A stretch of DNA of 40,810 bases from an uncultured Clostridia bacterium (GTDB lineage: Bacteria; Bacillota; Clostridia; Oscillospirales; Butyricicoccaceae): positions 1 through 40,810 of the forward strand of contig CANSNO010000011.1 in assembly GCA_947648385.1 (NCBI GenBank), given 5' to 3'. Positions 10,699-19,455 of the stretch are shown here, piece by piece. A program made the position numbers and the translations under genes. The notes under the pieces are model-generated. The model was not told the origin of the DNA. It was given only the letters and a program-made list of their open reading frames with translations, and made no database searches. Numbering within the stretch: position 1 is the stretch's first letter; the number at the start of each line of letters is the position of its first letter.

Positions 10699-12117
10699 TT
10701 ACCAGATTTCGGGCTTGGCGTCGGGAGGCAGAGCGCCGGGATATGTCTCGCCGTCCAGAATCTCCAGCCAGTTGTCGTGAGCCTGCTTGACAAGCTCGGG
10801 ATTCGTCAGGAAGTCATAGGCTGTGGCGGCCATGACCTTGGCGGCAAAAATCATGCCCTTCTTGGCGACGGGGCCTTTGCCCTGAGCCACTATCTGCCAG
10901 GCGTGACCGGGAGTGCCGGCAGCCCAAGTGACGGCGCCGAACTGGCCTGTGGGCACGACCCAGCTGACGTCACCCACGTCGGTCGAGCCTTTTCCGCCGC
11001 TTCTGTTCTCGACGCGGAAGTCCCAAATGGGCTGTTCAAGCAGCTTGGCGCTGTCCTTGCCGGCCACGCGCTTGGCTGTCTCCTTGAGGTTGCCCCTGTC
11101 AAGGTCGGTTATGACCTCCTGGAACTTCTTGGCGTATGCCAGCTCCTCGTCGGTATAGCCGATGGGAAGCAGCTCATCCATATGCTTCTTTATCTGGTCG
11201 CTGACAACGTCGCAGGCAACATAGTCGGAATAGGCGGCGACCTGACGGATGTCGACTGTCGTGCCGGTGATAAGGGCGGCGCCCTTGGCGCAGTTGTTGA
11301 CCCTTTCAAACAGCTCCTTGACCTGTGTCACCTTGGGAGCGCGGATGGCGTAAAGCACCTGAGCCTCGGCCTGAACGACGTTGGGCGCCGTGCCGCCGGT
11401 GTTGATGATGGCGTAGTGAATACGGGCGTCGTCAATCATATGCTCGCGCATATAGTTGACGCCGACGTCCATTATCTCAACGGCGTCGAGGGCGCTGCGT
11501 CCCAGATGGGGAGCGCCGCCGGCGTGGGAGGCCGTGCCGTGGAATGTATAGAAAACCCTGAAGTTGGCCAGAGAACCGGAAGGCGTGACGGCGTTCATCC
11601 AGCCGGGATGCCATGTGATGGCTATGTCACAGTCGTTAAAGCAGCCCTCGCGGACGAGGAAAGCCTTGCCGCCGGCGTTTTCCTCGGCCGGGCAGCCGTA
11701 ATAGCGGATGGTGCCGGGCAAGCCCTTTTCATCCATATAATCCTTTATGGCGACGGCGGCGGCCATTGAAGCCGTGCCGAGCAGGTTGTGTCCGCAGCCA
11801 TGGCCGTCTCCGCCCACCTGAACGGGGGTGTGCTCGGCCACGTCGGCCTCCTGAGACAGGCCGCTGAGGGCGTCATACTCGCCAAGCAGGGCGACGACGG
11901 GCTTGCCGGAGCCGTACTCGGCAACAAAGGCCGTTTCCTCTCCGCCTATGCCGACGGTGACCTTGAAGCCCAGCTTCTTCATATACTCGGCCTGTTCAGC
12001 GTAAGACTTATACTCATTGAAGCGAGATTCGGCATAGCCCCAAATCTTGTCGCTGATCTCCTCCGAAGCCGATTTCCTGTTGTCTATCAGCTTGGAAAGC
12101 TCTTCTACATAACTCAT
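10699..12117 (-). CDS. M20 amidohydrolase, AbgB-like
   Basis: This 472-residue metal-dependent amidohydrolase of the M20 family most resembles the AbgB branch (p-aminobenzoyl-glutamate hydrolase subunit B; E. coli AbgB is 481 residues). Metal-site motifs are GGDGHGCGHN (about 103-111) and CPAEENAGG (about 142-150), with ITWHPGWMNAVTPSGS and a later TGQFGAVTWAAGTPGHAW. The small dimerisation domain interrupts the catalytic domain after HGTASHAGGAPH. No signal peptide is seen, so it is cytoplasmic. ATG 12117 was chosen because it lies eight bases after GGAGG; a TTG six codons earlier overlaps that site. It has its own promoter and terminator. No abgA or abgT partner is nearby, so the substrate is unproven. 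Confidence 0.9.
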   Translation of the reverse strand: MSYVEELSKLIDNRKSASEEISDKIWGYAESRFNEYKSYAEQAEYMKKLGFKVTVGIGGEETAFVAEYGSGKPVVALLGEYDALSGLSQEADVAEHTPVQVGGDGHGCGHNLLGTASMAAAVAIKDYMDEKGLPGTIRYYGCPAEENAGGKAFLVREGCFNDCDIAITWHPGWMNAVTPSGSLANFRVFYTFHGTASHAGGAPHLGRSALDAVEIMDVGVNYMREHMIDDARIHYAIINTGGTAPNVVQAEAQVLYAIRAPKVTQVKELFERVNNCAKGAALITGTTVDIRQVAAYSDYVACDVVSDQIKKHMDELLPIGYTDEELAYAKKFQEVITDLDRGNLKETAKRVAGKDSAKLLEQPIWDFRVENRSGGKGSTDVGDVSWVVPTGQFGAVTWAAGTPGHAWQIVAQGKGPVAKKGMIFAAKVMAATAYDFLTNPELVKQAHDNWLEILDGETYPGALPPDAKPEIW

Positions 12118-12152
12118 GTTTTGACCCTCCTTCAATTTTTATCATTATCATC

Positions 12153-12181
12153 ATTATACACAATCAACACTTTAAATACAA
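12153..12181 (-). promoter_or_regulatory. Promoter of the M20 gene
   Basis: TTGTAT and TATAAT are 17 bases apart on the minus strand, about 36 bases before the ATG, in the AT-rich gap after the HAD gene. Confidence 0.65.
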
Positions 12182-12193
12182 TGTGATTTATAT

Positions 12194-12240
12194 ATAATAT
12201 TTCCCGAAAAAATTTATCAATTATTTCGGGGAAATATTAT
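12194..12240 (-). terminator. Inverted repeat ending the hisS-HAD transcript
   Basis: The arms ATATTTCCCGAAA and TTTCGGGGAAATAT pair around a 14-base loop and overlap the HAD stop codon. AT-rich DNA follows on the minus strand but without a clean U run, so terminator strength is uncertain. Confidence 0.6.
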
Positions 12241-12863
12241 TAAAAAATGGCTTTCAGGTCGGTTATGCGGTCTATCGTCCTTTCGGGGTTTTCGGCTTTT
12301 CCGAAGCCGTAGGAGGCGAATATAAAGGGAACGTCCGCTTCTTTGGCCGCCTTTTGGTCTCCCTCCGTATCCCCCACATAGACGGTATCCTCAAAGCCGT
12401 TGCGCTCCATGACAAGGCGTATGTTCTGCCCCTTGGAAAGGCCTGTATTCTCGGCATTTTCGGTATCGACAAAGTATTTGCCCAGATTATGATATGAAAG
12501 AAAGGCCTCGATATATCCCTTCTGGCAGTTGCTGACGATATACAGAGGATATTTTCCCGAAAGATATTTCAGCGTCTCCTCCAGGCCCTCAAAGAGAACT
12601 CCCCCCACCTTTGCCACATGGGCTATTTCAAAGCGCGTGCAGATATCAAAGACCTCCATGGCCCTCTTTTCATCGAGATAGGGAAAAAGATGAAGGGCTA
12701 TCTCACGGGGAGGCATACCCATGACGCCGGCTATCATCTCGTCGGTTGGCGCCTCCGCGTCGGGTATATCCCTGACGGCCTCCTTCCATGAATAGGAGAC
12801 GGCCTCGAGGCTGTTCCACAGCGTCCCGTCAAGGTCAAATCCGATGGCGAGCTTTTTATTCAT
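12240..12863 (-). CDS. HAD-family phosphatase, Gph-like
   Basis: This 207-residue haloacid-dehalogenase hydrolase starts with the nucleophile motif FDLDGTLW (Asp10, Asp12). It has motif II in YIVSNCQ, the motif III lysine near TGLSKGQNI, and motif IV in VYVGDTEGDQKAA. An alpha-helical cap lies between residues about 20 and 85. The family includes phosphoglycolate and pyrophosphate phosphatases; the substrate here cannot be told from sequence. Its ATG overlaps the end of hisS by eight bases (CATGAATAA), with GAGGAAAAG inside hisS as ribosome site, so the two are translationally coupled. Confidence 0.88.
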   Translation of the reverse strand: MNKKLAIGFDLDGTLWNSLEAVSYSWKEAVRDIPDAEAPTDEMIAGVMGMPPREIALHLFPYLDEKRAMEVFDICTRFEIAHVAKVGGVLFEGLEETLKYLSGKYPLYIVSNCQKGYIEAFLSYHNLGKYFVDTENAENTGLSKGQNIRLVMERNGFEDTVYVGDTEGDQKAAKEADVPFIFASYGFGKAENPERTIDRITDLKAIF

Positions 12864-14220
12864 GCTTTTCCTCTATTATGCTTTCTCCGCGCGTCCTTCC
12901 GGCCCTCTCCAGGAGCAGCTCGGCGGCCCTGTCATAATCCACCGTCTCCTGCTCTCCCGTTGCCATATTCTTTATCGAGACCTTCCCCGCGGCTATCTCG
13001 TCCTCGCCGAAAATGGCGGCGAAGGGGGCCTTTATCCTGTCGGCATAGGCCATTTTGGCCTTGAACTTCTTTGTCTCGTAATATATCTGAGCCTTGAGGC
13101 CCTTTTCCCTCATGACGCGCGCGAAGGAGACGGGAGCCGAAAGGTCGTCCCCCATGGGAAGAACCAGCACGTCGACAGAGGACGGAGCCCTGTCCTGACT
13201 GATATAATTCATCTCGTCCAGCACATAGAAAAGCCTCGTCAGGCCGATGCTTATGCCGACGCCGGGCAGCTTTTTGTTGGTATAAAAGCCGGCCAAATCG
13301 TCGTATCTGCCGCCCGAACAAACACTGCCTATCTCGGGATGGTCAAGCATGGTCGTCTCGTAAACGGTGCCTGTGTAATAATCAAGACCGCGGGCTATCG
13401 TCAGGTCGACGCCGAAGTTCTCCTCCGGCACGCCGAAATCGCCCAGATATCTGACGACGGCCCCAAGCTCGTCAAGACCCCTGTCGAAAAGCTCATCTCT
13501 GCCGCGATAATCTTCAAGGCCTTTGAGGATTTCTCCCGTCGCGCCCTGACGGCCCACAAAACCGGCCACCATGTCGACGGCCTCGCCTGTCATACCCATT
13601 TCGGCAAGCTCGGCTCGCACCTTGTCAATACCTATCTTGTCCAGCTTGTCGATGACGCGCATAATGTCCTGAGCCTCAAGCCCACTGTCCAGCATATTAA
13701 AAAAGCCGGAGAGCAGCTTGCGGTTATTTACCCTTATCTTAAAGCGTTTGAGGCCGAGACGGGTGAAGCTGTCGTAAATTATGGCCGGAATCTCGGCCTC
13801 GTTTATAATGTCCAGCTCGCCGTCGCCGATGATGTCAATATCGGCCTGATAAAACTCGCGGTAGCGGCCCCTCTGTGCCCTCTCGCCCCTGTAGACCTTG
13901 CCTATCTGATAGCGGCGGAAGGGGAAAGCCAGACTGCCGTAATTAAGGGCCACGTATTTCGCCAGTGGGACGGTAAGGTCAAAGCGCATGGCCAGGTCGG
14001 CGTCCCCCTTGGTGAAACGGTATATCTGCTTCTCGGTCTCGCCGCCCCCCTTGGCAAGCAGCACCTCGGCGGCCTCCAGCACGGGGGTGTCGAGGGGATA
14101 GAAGCCATAGCTTGAATAGACCTTTCTCAGCACCTCGGCCATGGCCTCGAACTGGAGCTGTCTGTCGGGCAGAAGCTCCATAAAGCCGGATAATGTTCTC
14201 GGTTGGACTGTATTGCTCAT
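12856..14220 (-). CDS. hisS: Histidyl-tRNA synthetase
   Basis: This class II synthetase charges tRNA-His. The 454-residue protein shows motif 2 (FRRYQIGKVYRGERAQRGRYREF region), the histidine-binding segment LDYYTGTVYE, and motif 3 GVGISIGLTRL. The C-terminal anticodon-binding domain begins near VDVLVLPMGD. Length and order fit a standard HisRS rather than the regulatory paralogue HisZ. The start MSNTVQPRTLSGFMELLP follows AAAAGGAG. The leader is about 160 nt, strongly structured, and contains a repeat copy. I see no T-box sequence there. Confidence 0.96.
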   Translation of the reverse strand: MSNTVQPRTLSGFMELLPDRQLQFEAMAEVLRKVYSSYGFYPLDTPVLEAAEVLLAKGGGETEKQIYRFTKGDADLAMRFDLTVPLAKYVALNYGSLAFPFRRYQIGKVYRGERAQRGRYREFYQADIDIIGDGELDIINEAEIPAIIYDSFTRLGLKRFKIRVNNRKLLSGFFNMLDSGLEAQDIMRVIDKLDKIGIDKVRAELAEMGMTGEAVDMVAGFVGRQGATGEILKGLEDYRGRDELFDRGLDELGAVVRYLGDFGVPEENFGVDLTIARGLDYYTGTVYETTMLDHPEIGSVCSGGRYDDLAGFYTNKKLPGVGISIGLTRLFYVLDEMNYISQDRAPSSVDVLVLPMGDDLSAPVSFARVMREKGLKAQIYYETKKFKAKMAYADRIKAPFAAIFGEDEIAAGKVSIKNMATGEQETVDYDRAAELLLERAGRTRGESIIEEKHE

Positions 14221-14233
14221 AAAAACTCCTTTT

Positions 14234-14366
14234 CCCTAAAAATTTTCAATTTTTAGGGAGCCCTTTTTAATTAAATAGATTTTGCAGAAGTGAATTCGGC
14301 AAAATCGCAACGCCGGACAACCGGCGGTCGCGTCATTAGACGCTCCACGGTTGCGCCCACGCAACC
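14234..14366 (-). repeat. Structured intergenic repeat, copy B (hisS leader)
   Basis: This is the longest copy of the host repeat. It has a hairpin CCCTAAAAATT / AATTTTTAGGG, then the shared core TTAAATAGATTTTGC, a GATTTTGC / GCAAAATC pair, a CGCCGG / CCGGCG pair, GCGTC-ATTA-GACGC, and finally GGTTGCG-CCCA-CGCAACC (14350-14366). Read on the minus strand, it occupies most of the hisS leader, ending just before the ribosome site. Confidence 0.65.
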
Positions 14367-14381
14367 TTTAATGGTGTTTTT

Positions 14382-14410
14382 ATTATAAAGCACAAAACAG
14401 ATTATGGCAA
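14382..14410 (-). promoter_or_regulatory. Probable hisS promoter at the element junction
   Basis: TTGCCA and TATAAT are separated by 17 bases on the minus strand. The -35 hexamer (14405-14410) seems to lie just inside the inserted element if the junction is at 14400, so the insertion may have supplied it. Confidence 0.5.
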
Positions 14411-14415
14411 CAAAA

Positions 14416-14452
14416 AAAGCCCACCCTTCGGGGCGGTCCAATAAAACAGTAT
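14416..14452 (-). repeat. Left inverted end of the element
   Basis: Read outward on the minus strand this gives ATACTGTTTTATTGGA, then a CCGAAGGGTGGGC block and a run of T. It matches the right end (28104-28145) in the first 16 bases except one, and in the GTGGGCTTTTT block. It includes a small GC hairpin with a TTCG loop. Confidence 0.65.
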
Positions 14453-14470
14453 AACAATGTTTTCGGGAAG

Positions 14471-16427
<1,957 letters not shown>

Positions 16428-16485
16428 ATAATTGTCCTTTCTTGGTTTGGAATGGATAGGAACGGAAACGAATCGAAGGGAATGA

Positions 16486-18072
16486 TTAACGCTCCTGTTC
16501 TTGTTTGTGTTCAATCTTTCTTCCAAGGTGCTGCTCCAGATTATGGCGGATTGTATCAAGACGCTGTACTTCTTCTCTGGCGGTCTGGTACTGATTGTAA
16601 AGTTCGTTTTTCTCTTTGATAAGCTGTTCCACTTCCGCCTGCAATGCCTTATGACTCGGCAGTTTTTTGACTCCCTTGGAATCAAAATATCGCTTAGCGG
16701 CATTCAGAATAATGAAGTCGCTGTCATGCTCGTCACGATATTTCTGACGGGCTTTTTCATTCTTACAGGCTTTCAGTTCGTCGATCACATATCTGGTCTT
16801 GTGGTAGTTCAGTACATAATCACGGAACTCTTTCGTCTCCTTGATTGATGCTTCTACAGATTTCATCTTGGTACGAATATCATCTACCTTGGCGTGAGCG
16901 GCATCACAAGCGGCAGCCAATGCTTCGGGAGAGTCAAAGCCCATTTCTTGATACAGCACATAGGCTCGGCTTGCGTTTTTGAGGTTGTGTGTCTTTGCCC
17001 AATGCTCATATCCTTTACCCTTGGCTTTCGCCGCTTCCATGTCCACCATACGGCTGACAGAGTTTTGCTGTTTGATAAAGTCCTGCATGGTCGGTGCGGA
17101 ATGATCGAGAGGTGTTTTCGTTCTGACCTGTTTTGCGTTTCTGGCAAAGGCGGCGAACACAGCTGTTTTATCAAAATCATCGCCCAGCTTTCGTGCAGTG
17201 ATTGCTTTGGTCCGGTCGGGTGTGAGATAGGACAATCTTCCTCGACTCTCCTTGACAGTGATCCCACGGCGGAGAAGTTTTTCTGCGAAGTCCTCAAAAC
17301 TGAATGCATCAGATATGGCCATGCGGATTTCTTCACGGAGCTTGTCTTTGTCAGTTTCAAACTTGGTCTGTTTGATGGGCAATCCCTGTTCAGCAAGAAC
17401 AGCGTTTTCTTCATCCAGCGCAAGCTGTCCTTTCTTCTGCGCCCAATACTCACGCTCGGTTACTCGGTTCTTACAGCCGTTCAGCAGATCAATCTGATAC
17501 AGACCTGCATCATGGCACAGCTCCATGACCTCGGCACGAAAATATTCCATAGCGGCGTTGGTACATCGGTGCTTCATGCCCGGTTGTGTATCGCACGGTC
17601 TGTCCATATACGGCATGAATGGAACTTCTTCAATTCGCAGAGAATTGATAACGATGTGTACATGAACATTGCCGCTGCCGTTGTGACCGTCGGGATGGGT
17701 ACAGACGATTGCTTGATGACCGGGAAAGTGTTCTTTACAGAATTTCTCGCCAAGGCTCTGTGCCAGATCTACGTTCAATCCGTGGTCGGGAACATCTTTG
17801 GGATCGAAGCTGATGATATAGTGATGACTTTTGACATCTTCCCGTTTTTGATTTTTACCATAGCGGAGATTGGCTCTCAGACAGGCAATCGCAAAATCTT
17901 CGTCTCCGCAGTTCAGAGTGGAAATGCGGTAATCCTTTCTTGGGATAAGCCTGCCGTTTTCGTCCAGGGTGGGCTTCATGGTGAACTCGTCATGCTCAAA
18001 AGTGAGATAGGCTTCGGCGGCAGAGTAATCAGCGTTTTTAGAGCGTATATGCTTGAACGTTGCCAATCGCAT
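16486..18072 (-). CDS. MOBP-type relaxase/mobilisation nuclease
   Basis: The relaxase would nick oriT, bind the 5' end covalently and pilot the strand during conjugation. The HUH motif is HVHIVIN (His137, His139, then Asn143), preceded by SHHYIISFDP. Candidate nucleophile tyrosines lie near the N-terminus (Tyr16 and Tyr22). The C-terminal third is helical and charged, with a coiled coil near residues 430-525. Length is 528 residues from ATG 18072, which has an AGG-rich site upstream; a GTG directly before it adds one codon. Its 5' end overlaps MobC by 35 bases, as is common in mobilisation operons. Confidence 0.9.
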   Translation of the reverse strand: MRLATFKHIRSKNADYSAAEAYLTFEHDEFTMKPTLDENGRLIPRKDYRISTLNCGDEDFAIACLRANLRYGKNQKREDVKSHHYIISFDPKDVPDHGLNVDLAQSLGEKFCKEHFPGHQAIVCTHPDGHNGSGNVHVHIVINSLRIEEVPFMPYMDRPCDTQPGMKHRCTNAAMEYFRAEVMELCHDAGLYQIDLLNGCKNRVTEREYWAQKKGQLALDEENAVLAEQGLPIKQTKFETDKDKLREEIRMAISDAFSFEDFAEKLLRRGITVKESRGRLSYLTPDRTKAITARKLGDDFDKTAVFAAFARNAKQVRTKTPLDHSAPTMQDFIKQQNSVSRMVDMEAAKAKGKGYEHWAKTHNLKNASRAYVLYQEMGFDSPEALAAACDAAHAKVDDIRTKMKSVEASIKETKEFRDYVLNYHKTRYVIDELKACKNEKARQKYRDEHDSDFIILNAAKRYFDSKGVKKLPSHKALQAEVEQLIKEKNELYNQYQTAREEVQRLDTIRHNLEQHLGRKIEHKQEQER

Positions 18073-18436
18073 CACCTACCTTTTTCATAACTTCAAATTT
18101 CAGAGTGGCGAGATCAGCGGCGGCATCTTGCAGCTCCTTTGCCATAGCGGGATAAGGACTTCGCCATTCGTTGAGGTGTCGGGCAATCTGATTGAGATTG
18201 TTACCGATCCTGCCGTATTCTGCGGTTAGCTTGCCAATGGCAGCGAGCAGATCGTCGCTGACCAATGTTGCCACAATGGTCGGTTTGATGGTCGCACCGG
18301 AGATGGCTTCACGGATAAACTCCGCTTGGCTCATTTCGTAAAGCTTCATCCGACACATAAATTCGGCGTACTCTTCATCGTCCAGACGGGTTTTTACAAT
18401 GTGGGTTCGTTTCGGTGTGTTGTAGGTTTTTGCCAT
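18038..18436 (-). CDS. mobC: MobC relaxosome protein
   Basis: This 132-residue accessory protein has an N-terminal ribbon-helix-helix segment (RTHIVKTRLDDEEYAEFMCR) and the MobC motif LTAEYGRIGNNLNQIARHLN at about residues 71-90. MobC binds oriT, helps open the strands and assists relaxase nicking. It starts six bases after AGGAGG at 18436 and overlaps the relaxase gene. The region immediately upstream is where oriT would be expected, and inverted repeats occur there. Confidence 0.88.
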   Translation of the reverse strand: MAKTYNTPKRTHIVKTRLDDEEYAEFMCRMKLYEMSQAEFIREAISGATIKPTIVATLVSDDLLAAIGKLTAEYGRIGNNLNQIARHLNEWRSPYPAMAKELQDAAADLATLKFEVMKKVGDAIGNVQAYTL

Positions 18437-18514
18437 TCGGTTCCTCCTGTGTTTTTTGAAAATTGAAAATCGGCGTTAGCCGTATCGCTTCCGCTTTGCG
18501 GAACAGAGCAGGGT

Positions 18515-18595
18515 TTGGGGAAGGCACTCCCCAACAAGATTCCATGAAGGGCAAAATGAGCGATAGGCGAAATTTGGACCCATGGTAGAATCTTG
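18515..18595. other. Candidate oriT
   Basis: There are two nested features: TTGGGG-N8-CCCCAA (18515-18534), then CAAGATTC and GAATCTTG arms (18535-18542 and 18588-18595) with inner CCATG / CATGG. They enclose GCAAAATGAGCGATAGGCG. Position upstream of mobC and relaxase, plus paired inverted repeats, suits an oriT. No nick site is proven. Confidence 0.4.
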
Positions 18596-18634
18596 CTCTA
18601 CGCTACCCAGCCTTTTCGGTTAATGCGTTTTTGC

Positions 18635-18657
18635 CAAAGTGCCAACTTGGCACTTTG
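18635..18657. repeat. 11-bp palindrome with CCAACTTGG centre
   Basis: CAAAGTGCCAA and TTGGCACTTTG flank a single C. The central CCAACTTGG is the same as in the array at 19199-19393, so this may be an outlying member. Confidence 0.6.
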
Positions 18658-18797
18658 CCGTACTTTTGATTTTGCCGTTTTACCCGAATGTCGTTCCTGC
18701 CCGGGAGTCTCACCCCAGCGTTGCTTTGCTCATGTCATCGCAAAGTCATATCTCATTCAGACGGTCATTCAGTTGTCGGATGTAGAAGAAAACAAAA

Positions 18798-18876
18798 AGA
18801 GCCGATTACACAGAGCATCAGAAATCGGCGGGAGCATAGCTCTCGCTTCAAAGTGATGTTCTATGTAATCGGCTCT
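18798..18876. repeat. Long imperfect inverted repeat
   Basis: Arms of 23 bases (18798-18820 and 18854-18876) match at 21 positions, starting AGAGCCGATTAC and ending GTAATCGGCTCT. The 33-base loop contains smaller pairing. There is no U run directly after it on either strand, so it is not an obvious terminator. Confidence 0.6.
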
Positions 18877-19198
18877 GAAAATTCAAAGTCGGGTTCTGCT
18901 TTCTACAGCTCCCGCCAACAGAACCAAAGGCGTGGTGGAGCAGTTCGGCACTTCCGGTGTGCCGATACCGTGTCGGATGAACCGACTAATTATGTCTCAG
19001 TATGGTCGAACATTTCTATTCAGTTGTTATGTAGCGGCGTACCGCTATGCCATTATTATACAGATAATGTGCTATACCGTCAAGATTGCGAATCACTCTC
19101 ACTATATTCGGAACTACAGAGAACGAAAATCAACGGTTGCAGAAAGGTTCTCTCTACCTGTTAGGACGTTTTCAAGAGAAATATCAACGGGCAAAAAT

Positions 19199-19393
19199 AA
19201 TTCTGTCCAACCTGGGCAGAATTTTCAAAACTAACTTCCCGACAACTTGTCGGGAATAAAAAATAACCTCCGACCAAGTTGGTCGGAAGTCCCAAAACCA
19301 ACTTCTGCCCAACTTGGGCAGAAGTTGAAAATCACTTCGCCGCAATTTGCACCGAAGTGGAATAAGTAACTTCGACACAGGTTGTGTAGAAGT
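19199..19393. repeat. Array of six covarying palindromes
   Basis: Palindromes lie at 19199-19223, 19236-19256, 19269-19287, 19299-19327, 19333-19359 and 19369-19393. Centres are 32-35 bases apart. The general plan is ACTTC, a few variable bases, C(C)AA-N-TTG(G), then the complement. Arm bases differ from unit to unit, but both arms change together, so pairing is kept. The fourth has 14-base arms with no mismatch. This is not a CRISPR array: there is no constant repeat, and the spacers are only a few bases long. Confidence 0.75.
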
Positions 19394-19413
19394 CAGAGCC
19401 TCATCAAAAGAAG

Positions 19414-19444
19414 AAGGGCACTAACCATAACAGTTAATGCCCTT
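19414..19444 (-). terminator. Terminator of the hsd operon
   Basis: AAGGGCATTAAC and GTTAGTGCCCTT pair on the minus strand with one mismatch, followed by CTTCTTTTG. It lies a few bases after the hsdR stop codon. Confidence 0.65.
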
Positions 19445-19455
19445 GTGAATTAAAC

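Larger units (their letters stand above)
18437..19455. other. Non-coding spacer between mobC and hsdR
   Basis: This stretch of about 1 kb has no gene that I can support. Short open frames exist on both strands, but they lack ribosome sites and run through palindromes. It contains the candidate oriT (18515-18595), a palindrome at 18635-18657, a long hairpin at 18798-18876, a six-palindrome array (19199-19393) and the hsd terminator. Confidence 0.65.

Noticed and set aside
14221..14381. T-box riboswitch in the hisS leader
   Set aside because: The leader is structured, but the conserved T-box sequence and specifier layout are not visible. The structure is explained by the dispersed repeat.
18593..19234. 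Short plus-strand frames of 87-158 codons in the mobC-hsdR spacer
   Set aside because: They overlap each other in different frames, cross hairpins, lack ribosome sites and show no recognisable domain.
19184..19378. A 64-codon minus-strand frame (MSKLLIPLRCKLRRSDF)
   Set aside because: It runs through the palindrome array, and its composition follows from that. No ribosome site.
19199..19393. CRISPR array
   Set aside because: The spacing looks CRISPR-like, but there is no constant repeat, inter-unit DNA is only about 6-12 bases, the units are palindromes of varying sequence, and no cas gene is present.
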